Shown: positions 7,675 through 17,603 of the stretch, piece after piece
Layout of the letters: each line of letters starts with the position of its first letter
How positions within the stretch are numbered: position 1 is the first letter of the stretch
DNA from: Candidatus Kapaibacterium sp.
GTDB lineage: Bacteria > Bacteroidota > Ignavibacteria > Kapaibacteriales > UBA2268
DNA: 64,000 bases
Direction of reading: 5' to 3'
Assembly (NCBI GenBank): GCA_013414795.1
Contig: CP058732.1
Location: 2,267,737-2,331,736 of the forward strand
Notes under the pieces: model-generated
What the model was told of the DNA's origin: nothing
The model's input: only the letters and a program-made list of their open reading frames with translations
Database searches by the model: none
Made by a program: the position numbers and the translations under genes

Positions 7675-9297
7675 TTAATATTCGTCGTAACCACGTGGCA
7701 TTGGTGGTGTCTTCTCCTTCTCGGGTTTCTCGACAATAGTGCACTCTGTCGTCAACAGCAAACTTGCAACAGAGGCTGCGTTTTCCAAAGCAACTCGGGC
7801 AACTTTGGTTGGGTCGATTACGCCGCTTTCAAACAAATCCTCGAACTGTTCGGTTTGAGCATTGAAGCCAAAGGCACCAGTCCCTTCCTTAATCTTGTTG
7901 ATAATGACCGAAGGCTCAAGCCCAGCATTTGCGACAATTTGACGTGCTGGTTCCTCTAATGCACGGCGTACAATGTCAATACCAATCTTTTGGTCTTCGT
8001 TTTCTGGCTTCAACGAATCCAAAACGTGGAGACATCGCAAGTATGCAACCCCACCACCAGGAACAATGCCTTCCTCAACAGCAGCACGTGTTGCGTGCAA
8101 GGCATCTTCTACTCGGGCTTTCTTTTCCTTCATTTCGACTTCGGTTGCAGCACCAATCTTCAATACAGCAACGCCACCGCTCAACTTGGCAAGTCGTTCT
8201 TGCAATTTCTCCTTGTCGTATTCGCTGGTGGTTTTTTCTATTTGAATCTTGATTTCATTAATTCTCTTCTTAATTTCTTCTGGCTTTCCGCTACCTTCGA
8301 CAATAGTCGTGTTGTCTTTGTCGACAACAACTTTCTTTGCAGTGCCAAGATATGCTAATGTAGCATTTTCAAGTTTGAAGCCTTTCTCTTCGCTAATCAC
8401 AGTACCATTGGTAAGAATAGCAATATCTTCGAGCATTGCTTTTCTTCGGTCGCCAAATCCAGGGGCTTTCACAGCACAGACTTTCAAAGTTCCACGAAGT
8501 TTGTTAACTACCAAGGTTGCAAGAGCCTCGCCTTCAACATCTTCAGCAATAATCAACAATGAGCGACCCGATTGAGAAATCTTCTCCAAAATTGGAAGAA
8601 TATCCTTAACAGCAGAAATCTTCTTATCGTGAATTAAAATGTATGGATTTTCAAGCACTGCTTCCATTGTTTCGGCATCAGTAACGAAGTATGGAGAAAG
8701 ATAACCACGGTCGAATTGCATACCTTCGACAACTTCCATCGAAGTTTCTGTACCTTTTGCTTCCTCGACTGTGATGACACCATCTTTTCCAACTTTTTCC
8801 ATTGCCTCGGCAATCAACTCACCGATTGCACGGTCGTTATTAGCAGAAATTGCACCAACGTTAGCAATTTCTTTCTTGCCTTCAACATCTTTGCTAATTT
8901 TCTTCAATTCTTTTGTTACAGCCTCAACAGCCATATCAATTCCACGCTTCAAATCCATTGGATTTGCACCAGCAGTAACATTTTTCAAACCTTCGGAGAA
9001 TATTGCCTGTGCCAAAACTGTTGCAGTAGTTGTCCCGTCGCCAGCAACATCACTGGTTTTAGAAGCCACCTCACGAACCATTTGGGCTCCCATATTTTCG
9101 ATCGGGTCTTCGAGTTCGATCTCCTTGGCAACAGTTACGCCATCTTTTGTAACTGTTGGTGCACCGAACTTCTTATCAATTATAACATTTCGACCTTTCG
9201 GACCAAGGGTAACTTTAACTGCATTGGTTAATTGGTCAACACCTCGTTTTAAAGCACTTCGTGCTTCAAAATCAAAAGTTATTATCTTTGCTGCCAT
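7675..9297 (-). CDS. groEL: Chaperonin GroEL (60 kDa)
   Basis: A full-length 540-aa GroEL that forms the ATP-driven folding chamber with GroES. It shows [11 protein letters not shown] and the ATP motif GDGTTTAT (residues 86-93), then the apical domain and the conserved EEGIVPGGG. The C-terminus is unusual: it lacks the Gly-Gly-Met repeat tail of most GroELs and ends with a Pro-rich [10 protein letters not shown] after EKPEKEKT. That tail projects into the cavity, so its chemistry may differ here. The gene is 32 nt after groES and ends at a strong terminator. Two of only nine GATC sites in the whole window (9100, 9118) lie in this gene. Confidence 0.98.
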   Translation of the reverse strand: MAAKIITFDFEARSALKRGVDQLTNAVKVTLGPKGRNVIIDKKFGAPTVTKDGVTVAKEIELEDPIENMGAQMVREVASKTSDVAGDGTTTATVLAQAIFSEGLKNVTAGANPMDLKRGIDMAVEAVTKELKKISKDVEGKKEIANVGAISANNDRAIGELIAEAMEKVGKDGVITVEEAKGTETSMEVVEGMQFDRGYLSPYFVTDAETMEAVLENPYILIHDKKISAVKDILPILEKISQSGRSLLIIAEDVEGEALATLVVNKLRGTLKVCAVKAPGFGDRRKAMLEDIAILTNGTVISEEKGFKLENATLAYLGTAKKVVVDKDNTTIVEGSGKPEEIKKRINEIKIQIEKTTSEYDKEKLQERLAKLSGGVAVLKIGAATEVEMKEKKARVEDALHATRAAVEEGIVPGGGVAYLRCLHVLDSLKPENEDQKIGIDIVRRALEEPARQIVANAGLEPSVIINKIKEGTGAFGFNAQTEQFEDLFESGVIDPTKVARVALENAASVASLLLTTECTIVEKPEKEKTPPMPRGYDEY

Positions 9298-9330
9298 ATA
9301 CTACCTCCCTTAATTATTTAACATAATACA

Positions 9331-9618
9331 TTATTTAATGATTGCAAGAATATCTGCTTCTCGCATAATTAAAAATTGTTCGCCATTAATTTCTACTTCA
9401 GTTCCAGAGTACTTGCCGTAGAGGACTTTGTCCCCAACTTTTACCGTCAAAGGAATTAATTTTCCTTCCTCTGTCATTTTGCCCGGTCCAACTGCAATAA
9501 CTTCGCCTTGCATTGGCTTTTCCTTTGCAGTGTCGGGAATAATGATTCCACCTTTGGTAACTTCTTCTGGTTGTGAGGGCTTAATTATTACTCTGTCGTG
9601 CAATGGTGATAAGTTCAT
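9331..9618 (-). CDS. groES: Co-chaperonin GroES (10 kDa)
   Basis: A 95-aa protein with the standard GroES features: N-terminal [12 protein letters not shown], the mobile loop [18 protein letters not shown] that binds GroEL, and the C-terminal [16 protein letters not shown] with [12 protein letters not shown]. It caps the GroEL ring. The start ATG has a strong GGAGG site. A CIRCE operator lies about 40 nt upstream, so the operon should be repressed by HrcA and induced by heat. Confidence 0.98.
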   Translation of the reverse strand: MNLSPLHDRVIIKPSQPEEVTKGGIIIPDTAKEKPMQGEVIAVGPGKMTEEGKLIPLTVKVGDKVLYGKYSGTEVEINGEQFLIMREADILAIIK

Positions 9619-9659
9619 AACTCCACCTCCTTATTTGTTCTACATTTTAACTTAAACTA

Positions 9660-9686
9660 TTAGCACTCACCATAGGCGAGTGCAAA
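9660..9686 (-). promoter_or_regulatory. CIRCE operator (HrcA binding site)
   Basis: The sequence TTAGCACTC, 9 nt spacer, GAGTGCAAA matches the CIRCE consensus (TTAGCACTC-N9-GAGTGCTAA) at 17 of 18 arm positions. It sits 41 nt upstream of the groES start, the usual position for HrcA repression of groESL. hrcA is not in this window. Confidence 0.95.
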
Positions 9687-9729
9687 TAATAAAACGATAA
9701 ATTATTTTTATTATTGTATTTTAGAAATG

Positions 9730-10212
9730 TCAAATTGCAAATTTTTCTTTTAATTTTTTGGCAACATAGGGCGGGACAAATTCATCTACATTGGCTCCGT
9801 AGCGGGCTAATTCTCTAATAATTGAGGAATTTAAGTAGGTATACTTTTCGTTTGGCATTAAGAAAATCGTGGTTACATCTGGACAAAGTTTCCTATTCAT
9901 CAAAGCAATTTGAAACTCGTACTCGAAATCGGACACTGCACGAATGCCACGAATTATTGCCTTTGCAGAAACTCGGCTGGCAAATTCTACAGTAAGATTA
10001 TCTGTTGCTTTGACTTCTATATTGTTTAAATGCTTGAGAGATTCACGAATCATTTCCAAGCGTTCTTCTTCGGAGAAAAGTGTTTGTTTTCTTGGATTTC
10101 TGGCGATGACGACAATTATTTTATCGAAAAGGACTGACGCACGTTCGATAACATCGATATGCCCATTTGTTATGGGATCAAAGGTTCCTGGGTAAATAGC
10201 AATGTTTGCCAC
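9730..10212 (-). CDS. coaD: Pantetheine-phosphate adenylyltransferase
   Basis: A 160-aa enzyme of CoA synthesis that joins 4'-phosphopantetheine and ATP to dephospho-CoA. It shows IAIYPGTFDPITNGH (nucleotidyltransferase T/HxGH motif as TNGH), RGIRAVSDFEYEFQIALMNR, and the C-terminal YTYLNSSIIRELARYG corresponding to the family ISSTxxR. Length is normal. The best start is a GTG at 10212, because no ATG precedes the conserved beta strand. This GTG overlaps the stop of the upstream permease in the form TAGTG, implying translational coupling, an unusual partner for a CoA enzyme. Confidence 0.96.
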   Translation of the reverse strand: MANIAIYPGTFDPITNGHIDVIERASVLFDKIIVVIARNPRKQTLFSEEERLEMIRESLKHLNNIEVKATDNLTVEFASRVSAKAIIRGIRAVSDFEYEFQIALMNRKLCPDVTTIFLMPNEKYTYLNSSIIRELARYGANVDEFVPPYVAKKLKEKFAI

Positions 10213-11486
10213 TATTTTTCTCCAACAAATTTATATCCAATTGCTTCGACGGCATTTTTGATTTGCTCCGTTGCAACATTGCCTTCGACTTTCGCAACCC
10301 CAGCCGAAAGATTAACTTCAACATTCGTTACACCTGGGACATTGCGTATAGCCTTTTCGACATTCATAACGCAATGGTTACAAGTCATACCATCAATTTT
10401 ATAGATTTTGGATGTGTTTGTGTTTTCCGCCATTTTTATTCCTTTTAATTTTCCATAAATTTTTCTATAATAAGAAGCAATTAACAAAATTAAGAAAAGT
10501 AGCCCATATATGAAATCTGTTGAATAGATTGATGCACTATGCGAATGCAAATGGGCGTGACTCATCTGTGTGTGGGGGTTGATTCCAGTAATTATGAAAA
10601 TCCAATCTAACAGCAAACCGAAAAGGATTGCCAAAATTATCACTGTTAAAATGTATATTATTATCAGTTTTTTTCCAAGAACTTTGGCAAGAATTACAAT
10701 TGATGCAGCGTTAGTAACAGGTCCAGCAACCAAAAAAACATAAGCAATGCCAGGCGAAAAACCTTTCATCATCAAAGAAACCGCAATTGGAATCGAAGCA
10801 GTTGCACAAACATACATTGGAATTGCGAAGAGAATAATCGCAAGTAATCCAAGGGCTTTGTTGTTGCCTAAGTATGAAGCGAAAAAATCATCGGGTACAA
10901 AATAGGCAATTGCTCCTGCAATAATCAAGCCAACAAGGAATTGAGTAGAAATATCGTCAACAAACTCAACAAAAGCATAGCGAAGGGATTTTTTGGCTCG
11001 ATTGAGAAAATTTCCGTCTTTGATAAGTTCTATTTCATCGAACTGAAAGTTGTCTTTCACCCTGTCTTTGTTGTGAAATGAATTTTGAAAAAACATAGTA
11101 ACGATTCCACCTATAATACCCATAACAAAGGCAGCGAGAGGGCGAAAAATTGCAAAAATGGGTCCAAGCATTCCATAGGTTGCAACAATACTGTCGATAC
11201 CAGTCTGCGGTGTAGAGATAAGAAAAGAAACAACAGATGGTTTGGAGGCACCACTTTTTTCCAAATACACGCTTGTAGGTACAACCCCACACGAACACAA
11301 AGGCAAAGGAATTCCAAAGACAGCAGTTTTTACAATTGAACCCAAATTGTTTCGGCTAACTTGCTTGGCAATAAAACTTTTTGAAACGAACAAATCCAGA
11401 ATAGCAACAAAAGAAATCCCCAGCAAAAGATAGGGGGACATTTCCAAAAACAAAGCCCACACTTTATGCAAAAATTCTATAATCAT
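10212..11486 (-). CDS. SO_0444-type metal efflux permease fused to an HMA domain
   Basis: The 424-aa protein begins with a DUF318/ArsP-like permease of eight or more membrane segments containing the motif PLPLCSCGVVPT and SFLISTPQTGIDS, typical of the SO_0444 family assigned to Cu/Zn efflux. A His-rich loop (HTQMSHAHLHSHSAS, about residues 310-325) lies before the last membrane segment. The C-terminal 65 residues form a heavy-metal-associated domain with DGMTCNHCVMNVEKAI (CxxC metal site) and GVTNVEVNLSAGVAKVEG. The fusion suggests cytosolic metal capture handed directly to the permease. The metal is inferred. A 30-bp AT-rich palindrome lies 19 nt before the start. Confidence 0.88.
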   Translation of the reverse strand: MIIEFLHKVWALFLEMSPYLLLGISFVAILDLFVSKSFIAKQVSRNNLGSIVKTAVFGIPLPLCSCGVVPTSVYLEKSGASKPSVVSFLISTPQTGIDSIVATYGMLGPIFAIFRPLAAFVMGIIGGIVTMFFQNSFHNKDRVKDNFQFDEIELIKDGNFLNRAKKSLRYAFVEFVDDISTQFLVGLIIAGAIAYFVPDDFFASYLGNNKALGLLAIILFAIPMYVCATASIPIAVSLMMKGFSPGIAYVFLVAGPVTNAASIVILAKVLGKKLIIIYILTVIILAILFGLLLDWIFIITGINPHTQMSHAHLHSHSASIYSTDFIYGLLFLILLIASYYRKIYGKLKGIKMAENTNTSKIYKIDGMTCNHCVMNVEKAIRNVPGVTNVEVNLSAGVAKVEGNVATEQIKNAVEAIGYKFVGEK

Positions 11487-11505
11487 TTTTAACTTTTCAA
11501 AATCA

Positions 11506-11535
11506 AAAACTTAAATTCGATTAAATTTAAGTTTT
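11506..11535. promoter_or_regulatory. 12-6-12 AT-rich perfect palindrome upstream of metal permease
   Basis: AAAACTTAAATT (11506-11517) and AATTTAAGTTTT (11524-11535) are perfect 12-nt inverted repeats around CGATTA. The site is 19 nt upstream of the permease ATG, where an operator for a metal-sensing repressor (ArsR/SmtB sites are AT-rich palindromes) would overlap the promoter. It could instead be a GC-poor terminator for the cupin gene, since a T-rich run follows on the minus strand. Confidence 0.5.
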
Positions 11536-11551
11536 ATTTTTGAAGAGGCTT

Positions 11552-11923
11552 TCAATCCCCTTTGGGTTTGATAGTGTCCAGTTCTATCATTATCACAATA
11601 GTTCTCTCTTTGGCTATTGGTCTGTGCAAAGTTCCTTTTGGAATGCAAACACCTTGATACTTATTCAAAACAAAAGTTCCTTTCTCTGTCTCGATAGTTA
11701 AATTCCCTTCAAGAACAAAGAAAAGTTCATCCTCGTTGAAATGTTTATGCCAATGGAATTCCCCTTCGAAAACACCCAATCTAAAAAAAGAATTATTAAC
11801 TCGACAAAGTGTTTGATTGAACCATTTTTCTTTGTTCTTTTTTAAAATATGTGGTAAATCAATTAACTCCAAATAACCAAAGGCGGGTTCAATATTAATG
11901 TGGTATTTGTCCGATTCATTCAT
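11552..11923 (-). CDS. Cupin-domain protein
   Basis: A single-domain cupin of 123 aa. Motif 1 is FHWHKHFNEDELFFVLEG (metal ligands His, His, Glu) and motif 2 is IPKGTLHRPIA (His). Small cupins of this type bind a metal and either act on small molecules or sense them; no substrate can be assigned. Start choice: an ATG at 11938 abuts the purD stop, but the ATG at 11923 has GGAGG 8 nt upstream and is the better start, which removes five residues. It follows purD directly and lies upstream of the metal permease. Confidence 0.8.
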   Translation of the reverse strand: MNESDKYHINIEPAFGYLELIDLPHILKKNKEKWFNQTLCRVNNSFFRLGVFEGEFHWHKHFNEDELFFVLEGNLTIETEKGTFVLNKYQGVCIPKGTLHRPIAKERTIVIMIELDTIKPKGD

Positions 11924-11938
11924 CAACTGATCCTCCAT

Positions 11939-13216
11939 CTAAACATATTTCAAACCTTTGGCACCAATATCCTTACGGAAATATTTGTTTTCGAAATGAA
12001 TTTTATCAACTCCATCGTATGATTTCTGGATTGCTTCTTGCAAGGTGTCCCCAAGAGCGACTACTCCCAAAACTCTTCCTCCATTTGAAACAAGTTTATT
12101 GTCAACTTTCAAGGTTCCCGAATGAAAAACAACGCATCCAAGAGATTCAGCCAACTCAATACCAGTTATTTCAAAGCCTTTCTGATATTCGTCTGGATAA
12201 CCTTTGGAAGCAAGAATTACACAGCAACTGAATTTGGATTCGTTTCCCTGGTAATAGTCTTTGTTCAATTTTCCATTGGCAGCAGAAAGAAGGAGAGAAG
12301 CAAAATCACCTTTAACCAATGGTAAAACTGCTTGCGTTTCGGGGTCGCCAAAACGACAGTTGAATTCAACAACTTTTGCTCGATTGTCCTTCACCATTAA
12401 TCCAGCATACAAGCACCCGACAAAAGGATACCCCTCGTTCGCCATTCCAACGATTGCTGGTCGAATAATTTCATTCTCAATTTGTTCCAGGGCAGGTCTA
12501 TTGATTAATGGAGTTGGTGAATAGGCTCCCATTCCGCCAGTATTTTTTCCTAAATCACCATCGAAAATCCTTTTATGGTCCTGCGAAGTTGGTAAAAGAA
12601 CATAATTTTCTCCATCAGTAATAGCCAGAACCGAGGCTTCCTCGCCTTCCAGAAACTCTTCGATAACGACTTTTTTCCCAGCCTCGGCAAATTCACCCGA
12701 AAACATTTGCTTAACTACTTTTATAGCCTCTTCTCTCGTTTGGCAAACAACAACACCTTTCCCAGCGGCAAGCCCATCGGCTTTGACAACTATTGGTGGA
12801 TGGAGTGAATTAATGAAATCGACAGCATCATTAAACTGCTCAATTGTAAAAGAACTGAATTGTGCAGTAGGAATTCCGTTCCTTCGCATAAATTCTTTGG
12901 CAAAGGATTTGGATGACTCTATTCTTGCAGCAAGTCTCGAAGGACCAAACACTGGGATTCCTTTTGCACGCAAAAAGTCAGCAATTCCATTTGCCAATGG
13001 GTCTTCTGGACCAACAACGACTAAATCAATTCTTCGTTCGAGGCAAAATTTTGAAATTTCTTCATAATTTTTTTCATCAATAGAAACGAAGTTTGCTATA
13101 CTTTGTATTCCCGCATTCTTACTCGGAGAAAAGATTTCAACATCATTTGCAGAATTTTTCAATTTCCAGGCAAGACAATGCTCTCGTCCGCCATTTCCTA
13201 CAAGAAAAATCCTCAT
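11939..13216 (-). CDS. purD: Phosphoribosylamine-glycine ligase
   Basis: A 425-aa ATP-grasp enzyme for the second step of purine synthesis (phosphoribosylamine + glycine + ATP to GAR). N-terminal MRIFLVGNGGREHCLAWKL, then VVGPEDPLANGIADFLR, the ATP-grasp core PPIVVKADGLAAGKGVVV, EEFLEGEEASVLAITDG, and VEFNCRFGDPETQAVLPL are all standard. The downstream cupin gene begins immediately at its stop, and the large secreted protein upstream ends 12 nt before its start, so the three may share a transcript although their functions differ. Confidence 0.97.
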   Translation of the reverse strand: MRIFLVGNGGREHCLAWKLKNSANDVEIFSPSKNAGIQSIANFVSIDEKNYEEISKFCLERRIDLVVVGPEDPLANGIADFLRAKGIPVFGPSRLAARIESSKSFAKEFMRRNGIPTAQFSSFTIEQFNDAVDFINSLHPPIVVKADGLAAGKGVVVCQTREEAIKVVKQMFSGEFAEAGKKVVIEEFLEGEEASVLAITDGENYVLLPTSQDHKRIFDGDLGKNTGGMGAYSPTPLINRPALEQIENEIIRPAIVGMANEGYPFVGCLYAGLMVKDNRAKVVEFNCRFGDPETQAVLPLVKGDFASLLLSAANGKLNKDYYQGNESKFSCCVILASKGYPDEYQKGFEITGIELAESLGCVVFHSGTLKVDNKLVSNGGRVLGVVALGDTLQEAIQKSYDGVDKIHFENKYFRKDIGAKGLKYV

Positions 13217-13228
13217 TTTTCCACCAGA

Positions 13229-15772
13229 TTATTCATTAATCAGCAAAATTGGAATAACTTTTGTAAAACCACCTTGTGAAAACTTTGCAAAATACAAACC
13301 ATTGGCAAAAGAATTCAAATTGATTGTAATTTTCGACGTGGTGTTATTCCACTCGGATATGTTAAGTAGTTTGTTTCCAATTATATTATAGACTTCGCAA
13401 GAAATTGGGTCTACCAAATCGGAATCAACAACAAATTCGAAAGTATTTTTTTCTTTTTTAACCAGATGAATATCGAAGCCACAGTTGATAATTTCGACTC
13501 CACTTCCACCAACTACATTTGCTCTTATTGGTATTGAAACAAGCGGATTCTTTTTGTCATTTGATGAAAAAGTTAAACTGGTCGAAACTTTCCCGTATTT
13601 CTTTGGGGAAAGTTTAAGCAATATTTTGGCGGAGTCTCCTTTCCCTAATGTAATTTTTTGGTCTTGCCCAGGAACTGGTTCAATGCTTTGAATAGAAACT
13701 CCTTTAATTTCTCCGAGTACTACCTTGAAGTCCCAAATCGATATGGGCTTTTCGTTTGCTGGTTTAACAAGGACATTAGCAAAATATTCGGAATCCATCG
13801 ACACATCACCAAAATCTATCGTATCGGGAATAACTGCTACTGTTGGCTGGTCTTCTGCAATAAATGAATAGTAGATACTACTTCCAAAGTCTACGTTCGG
13901 TTGGAAAAGAATTAGATTATCCGAACGGACTTGAAACAATCCATCTCTCAATCCAAACAACTGCCTATAGTACCAAAAACCTAATCCACATTGAAGATAA
14001 CTTATTAAATTTAAATCGTAGCAACCATCTCTCAAATTAACATAATATTCGTTTTCAGAATCCTGGGGAGGTTCTTCATCTAAAAATTTGCTTCCAGCAC
14101 TATCTTTCATTTCAATTTTGTAAGCCAAGAAATTTTTATCATTGACCAAGACCTCAGAATTGTTTGTCCAAATGTAGATGGTTAAATCTTTGTAAATAGA
14201 TGGGGGTGGTTGAAATCGAGAATATCCAACATTGTTCGAAGGATATTCATCTGGCTTTCCATTTACTTCAAGTATCTCAACGCGAAAAGTTCTTGAATCT
14301 GTCTTCCATTCAGAACAAGCCATTGGTGGAAGAAGAATATTTTTGGATTCAAGAGATTTTATACTTCCAGACCAATTGTAAATGTATTCACCCCCACCAA
14401 CTATTCCATATTTAATTTTCAAACTTCTAATTTCTTCTTTGCCCCGATTCTTAACCATAATCAAAGGCGAAGTTGAAGTGGGATTCAACCGTTTGTAAAC
14501 ATCCTTTGTGCTTGGAGACAAAATATCATACAACTCTGCATCAGTTGTGAAATTCAAATCAGAGTAAGAAATAATATAAGCAGTGATAATCCATCGTCCG
14601 ATGGTATTGCTCCCGCTGGAATATGGTTTGTCGTAGTAATCCATATCATAGTCATAGGTAAAAGACCGATAGTTCCCTATAAACGGAGTCAGTTCAAAAT
14701 CGTAAGGTTGAACTTCTGCCCCTGGGCACCAATTTGTTCTGTTGAACAACCAGGTGCCACCTTGTGGATATAAGGGATTAGTTCCACATTCCCGCCAAAC
14801 TTCTTTGGTATATCTAACTGTATCGTTGACTTTAACATAAGCATTCTTCTTGCAAAACTCACAGCAGTTATCTTCGTTTCCGCCAAAACCGTGACCAGTT
14901 TGAATTACTTTCAATCGAAACATTTTCTCTTCGGGCGAAATTTGTTTCCGTTGTTTTGAAATTTTGTTTTCAAAATTCTTGTCGTAAACGACATCGTAGA
15001 AGTCGTATATTCTTTCAAGGCGAATAATATTCCTTTCTGGAATACCTTCGATAAAATCGAAAGTGATTTCAATTGGCTCTTGCTGATTTGGTGCATCGAG
15101 GTAAACCTTCCCAGTGAGTAAGGGGGCAAAATCTGTTACATCCATTGTCCAAGTAAAACCATCACCAACATCAAGTCCAATCCCATATGGTGTAACATAT
15201 CGCATAATTTCATATCTTTCGGTTATTGCAATGGGGTCGTTTGTATAAATTCTTCTCTTGGAAAGATATATTGTCGTATCTGGGGGAACAAGAACAGAAT
15301 CAATCACATTCCCATTGTTATCAAAAGTGTATCGGTAATAAGTATCCCAAACATATTTGTAAGAAGTCCTTCGGGTTGGATTTGAAGGATCTTCGTAAAA
15401 TTCCAGGAGCCTTGCTTTCTTGGGGATTGAATCGACTACAAGTTTGCCATTAACAATCTTTGTTGAATATGTCCAAGCAGTATCATACATAAAAGAATAT
15501 TCGTTGACTACGGTACTGTCGACTCGAAAATTGGGTGCAAAAAATTGTTTAACAAAAACCATCGCAAGATAATCCCACTCACCGCAAGGACATTTGATTT
15601 TATAATTCATCAAGATTTTCTGGAAAGTTTTTGTAGAGTCGGGAAAATCGAACCATCCATATTTGGGCTGACCAAATTCGATGGTTCTGATTTTGATGGT
15701 GTCCCCATCTTTCCCAAGCAAGATAAAAGAACTTGATAACAATAATAAAATTGTTGATAAAATCCTTTTCAT
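13229..15772 (-). CDS. Secreted PNGase F-like protein with T9SS C-terminal sorting domain
   Basis: An 847-aa exported protein with a signal peptide (MKRILSTILLLLSSSFILLG). Residues about 25-260 resemble the N-terminal region of peptide-N-glycosidase F proteins: FPDSTKTFQKILMNYKIKCP, CGEWDYLAMVFV, YEIMRYVTPYGIGLDVGDGF and TWTMDVTDFAPLLTG. The middle part is a further beta-rich, Cys-containing region (EDNCCEFCKKN, WLFNRTNWCPG). Around residues 650-760 lies an ASPM-SPD2-Hydin-like Ig domain (TIDFGDVSM through SIPIRANVVG). The last 80 residues are a type A T9SS sorting domain (VYNIIGNKLL, SFANGLYFAKFSQGG). It is thus likely attached to or released from the outer surface by T9SS. Removal of N-glycans is the family activity; the catalytic residues were not mapped, so enzymatic function is inferred. 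Confidence 0.8.
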   Translation of the reverse strand: MKRILSTILLLLSSSFILLGKDGDTIKIRTIEFGQPKYGWFDFPDSTKTFQKILMNYKIKCPCGEWDYLAMVFVKQFFAPNFRVDSTVVNEYSFMYDTAWTYSTKIVNGKLVVDSIPKKARLLEFYEDPSNPTRRTSYKYVWDTYYRYTFDNNGNVIDSVLVPPDTTIYLSKRRIYTNDPIAITERYEIMRYVTPYGIGLDVGDGFTWTMDVTDFAPLLTGKVYLDAPNQQEPIEITFDFIEGIPERNIIRLERIYDFYDVVYDKNFENKISKQRKQISPEEKMFRLKVIQTGHGFGGNEDNCCEFCKKNAYVKVNDTVRYTKEVWRECGTNPLYPQGGTWLFNRTNWCPGAEVQPYDFELTPFIGNYRSFTYDYDMDYYDKPYSSGSNTIGRWIITAYIISYSDLNFTTDAELYDILSPSTKDVYKRLNPTSTSPLIMVKNRGKEEIRSLKIKYGIVGGGEYIYNWSGSIKSLESKNILLPPMACSEWKTDSRTFRVEILEVNGKPDEYPSNNVGYSRFQPPPSIYKDLTIYIWTNNSEVLVNDKNFLAYKIEMKDSAGSKFLDEEPPQDSENEYYVNLRDGCYDLNLISYLQCGLGFWYYRQLFGLRDGLFQVRSDNLILFQPNVDFGSSIYYSFIAEDQPTVAVIPDTIDFGDVSMDSEYFANVLVKPANEKPISIWDFKVVLGEIKGVSIQSIEPVPGQDQKITLGKGDSAKILLKLSPKKYGKVSTSLTFSSNDKKNPLVSIPIRANVVGGSGVEIINCGFDIHLVKKEKNTFEFVVDSDLVDPISCEVYNIIGNKLLNISEWNNTTSKITINLNSFANGLYFAKFSQGGFTKVIPILLINE

Positions 15773-15923
15773 TTTTTCACCTTTTTTTAAACCTTAAAAT
15801 TATTTAAAAAATATGCAAAAAATTAAAAATATTTATTAAATTTGTAATTGGTAATGTTAAAAAATTGAAGTTTGTTTATCGAAAAATCTCGCCTTTCTGA
15901 TAAATAATAAACAATTTTTAGAT

Positions 15924-15931
15924 TAATTTTG
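15924..15931 (+). promoter_or_regulatory. TAATTTTG box, putative -7 element for hutU
   Basis: TAATTTTG matches the Bacteroidetes -7 consensus TAnnTTTG, with 19 nt to the hutU ATG. No clear -33 TTG is visible. The rest of the 178-nt gap is AT-rich; the minus-strand start of the PNGase F-like gene has an AAGGTG site. Confidence 0.5.
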
Positions 15932-15950
15932 TAGTTTTTTTGGGTAAAAA

Positions 15951-17603
15951 ATGAGAACGGTAAAAGTACCCCGTGGTACACAATTAACTTGTAAAAACTG
16001 GCAGATTGAGGCTGCCTATCGAATGATACAACACAACGTCGACCCAGAAAATGCCGAGAAACCCGAGCAACTTATAGTGTACGGCGGATATGGCAAAGCA
16101 GCCCGAAATTGGGAATGCTTCGATGCTATTCTCGACGCTTTGCGAAATCTTGAACCAGACGAAACGCTGTTAGTCCAATCGGGAAAACCTGTAGGAATTG
16201 TCCAAACCTACACACTTGCTCCAAGAGTAATTATTGCAAACTCAAACCTGGTACCTAAATGGGCTACCTGGGAGGAGTTCCGCCGACTTGACAAACTCGG
16301 CTTAATAATGTTTGGACAGATGACCGCTGGAAGTTGGATTTACATCGGTACACAGGGCATCCTACAAGGCACTTACGAAACATTTGCAGCCGTCGCTCGG
16401 CAACATTTCGGTGGAGACCTCTACGGTAGATTCTTGCTAACTGCTGGTATGGGTGGAATGGGCGGTGCCCAACCCCTTGCAGCGTATTTTGCTGGTGCTG
16501 CTTCTCTCACAGTTGAAATAGACGAAAAACGTATCGATAAAAGAATCCACGACGGCTACTGCCAAATGAAAGTTCACAGCCTCGACGAAGCATTGCAAAT
16601 TGTTCTAAAAGCGAAAGAAGAAAAGCGAGCAGTTTCTGTCGGACTCGTTGGCAACGCCGCCGAAATTCATCCCGAAATTCTCCGTCGAGGAATTATCCCC
16701 GACGTTGTAACAGACCAAACTGCTGCACACGACCCGCTGAATGGCTACTATCCAGCAGGCTACACCAAAGAGGAAGCCGACCGCTTGCGAGTTGAAAATC
16801 CAGAAAAATATCTCCAAGAAGCATATAAATCCATTGCAACTCACGTACGAACAATGATTGAGTTCAAGAACCGTGGTGCAATTGTTTTCGATTATGGCAA
16901 CAACATTCGTGGCATTGCAAAAGAATATGGTGGTGTCGAGAATGCTTTCGCATTTCCTGGCTTTGTCCCCGAGTACATTCGTCCGCTTTTCTGCGATGGA
17001 AAAGGTCCTTTCCGCTGGGTTGCATTATCGGGCGACCCCAAAGATATTTACAAAACTGACGAAGCAATTATGGATACATTTCCAAATGATACCGCACTTC
17101 ATAGATGGATTAAAAATGCTCAAAAACACGTTCGATTCCAAGCCTTACCCGCAAGAATTTGTTGGTTGGGATACGGCGACCGCCTCAAGGCTGGCTTGCT
17201 TTTCAACGAACTTGTGAAAAGCGGGGAAGTGTCTGCTCCGATTGTGATTGGTCGGGACCATTTGGATTGTGGCTCGGTTGCGTCCCCTTACAGAGAAACA
17301 GAAAATATGAAAGACGGTTCCGATGCAATTGCTGATTGGGTATATTTCAACTTTGCTCTAAATGCAATTGGCGGAGCCAGTTGGGTGTCGTTCCACCACG
17401 GTGGCGGTGTTGGTATGGGACTTTCCCTCCACGCAGGTATGGTCGTCGTCGCAGATGGAACAGAGGAAGCGGAAATTCGATTGCGTCGAGTACTAACCTA
17501 CGACCCAATGACTGGAATAATTCGACACGCTGACGCAGGATACGAAAGAGCAATTGAAAACGCTAAAAAATTTGGCATAAAAATTCCTATGCTAAAAATT
17601 TGA
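15951..17603 (+). CDS. hutU: Urocanate hydratase
   Basis: A 550-aa urocanase, the NAD-dependent second enzyme of histidine breakdown (urocanate to imidazolonepropionate). Conserved segments are [69 protein letters not shown] (NAD-binding glycine-rich loop), [10 protein letters not shown] (the conserved Cys region), and [19 protein letters not shown]. The length is typical. hutH, hutI and hutG are not adjacent, so the pathway is split in this genome. A possible weak terminator follows, with a structured leader of a sigma factor gene beyond it. Confidence 0.97.
   Translation: MRTVKVPRGTQLTCKNWQIEAAYRMIQHNVDPENAEKPEQLIVYGGYGKAARNWECFDAILDALRNLEPDETLLVQSGKPVGIVQTYTLAPRVIIANSNLVPKWATWEEFRRLDKLGLIMFGQMTAGSWIYIGTQGILQGTYETFAAVARQHFGGDLYGRFLLTAGMGGMGGAQPLAAYFAGAASLTVEIDEKRIDKRIHDGYCQMKVHSLDEALQIVLKAKEEKRAVSVGLVGNAAEIHPEILRRGIIPDVVTDQTAAHDPLNGYYPAGYTKEEADRLRVENPEKYLQEAYKSIATHVRTMIEFKNRGAIVFDYGNNIRGIAKEYGGVENAFAFPGFVPEYIRPLFCDGKGPFRWVALSGDPKDIYKTDEAIMDTFPNDTALHRWIKNAQKHVRFQALPARICWLGYGDRLKAGLLFNELVKSGEVSAPIVIGRDHLDCGSVASPYRETENMKDGSDAIADWVYFNFALNAIGGASWVSFHHGGGVGMGLSLHAGMVVVADGTEEAEIRLRRVLTYDPMTGIIRHADAGYERAIENAKKFGIKIPMLKI

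Noticed and set aside
7929-9313. Long open frames on the strand opposite groEL
   Set aside because: Their products are low-complexity Ser/Ile/Phe-rich reflections of GroEL codons, with no ribosome-binding sites or family motifs.
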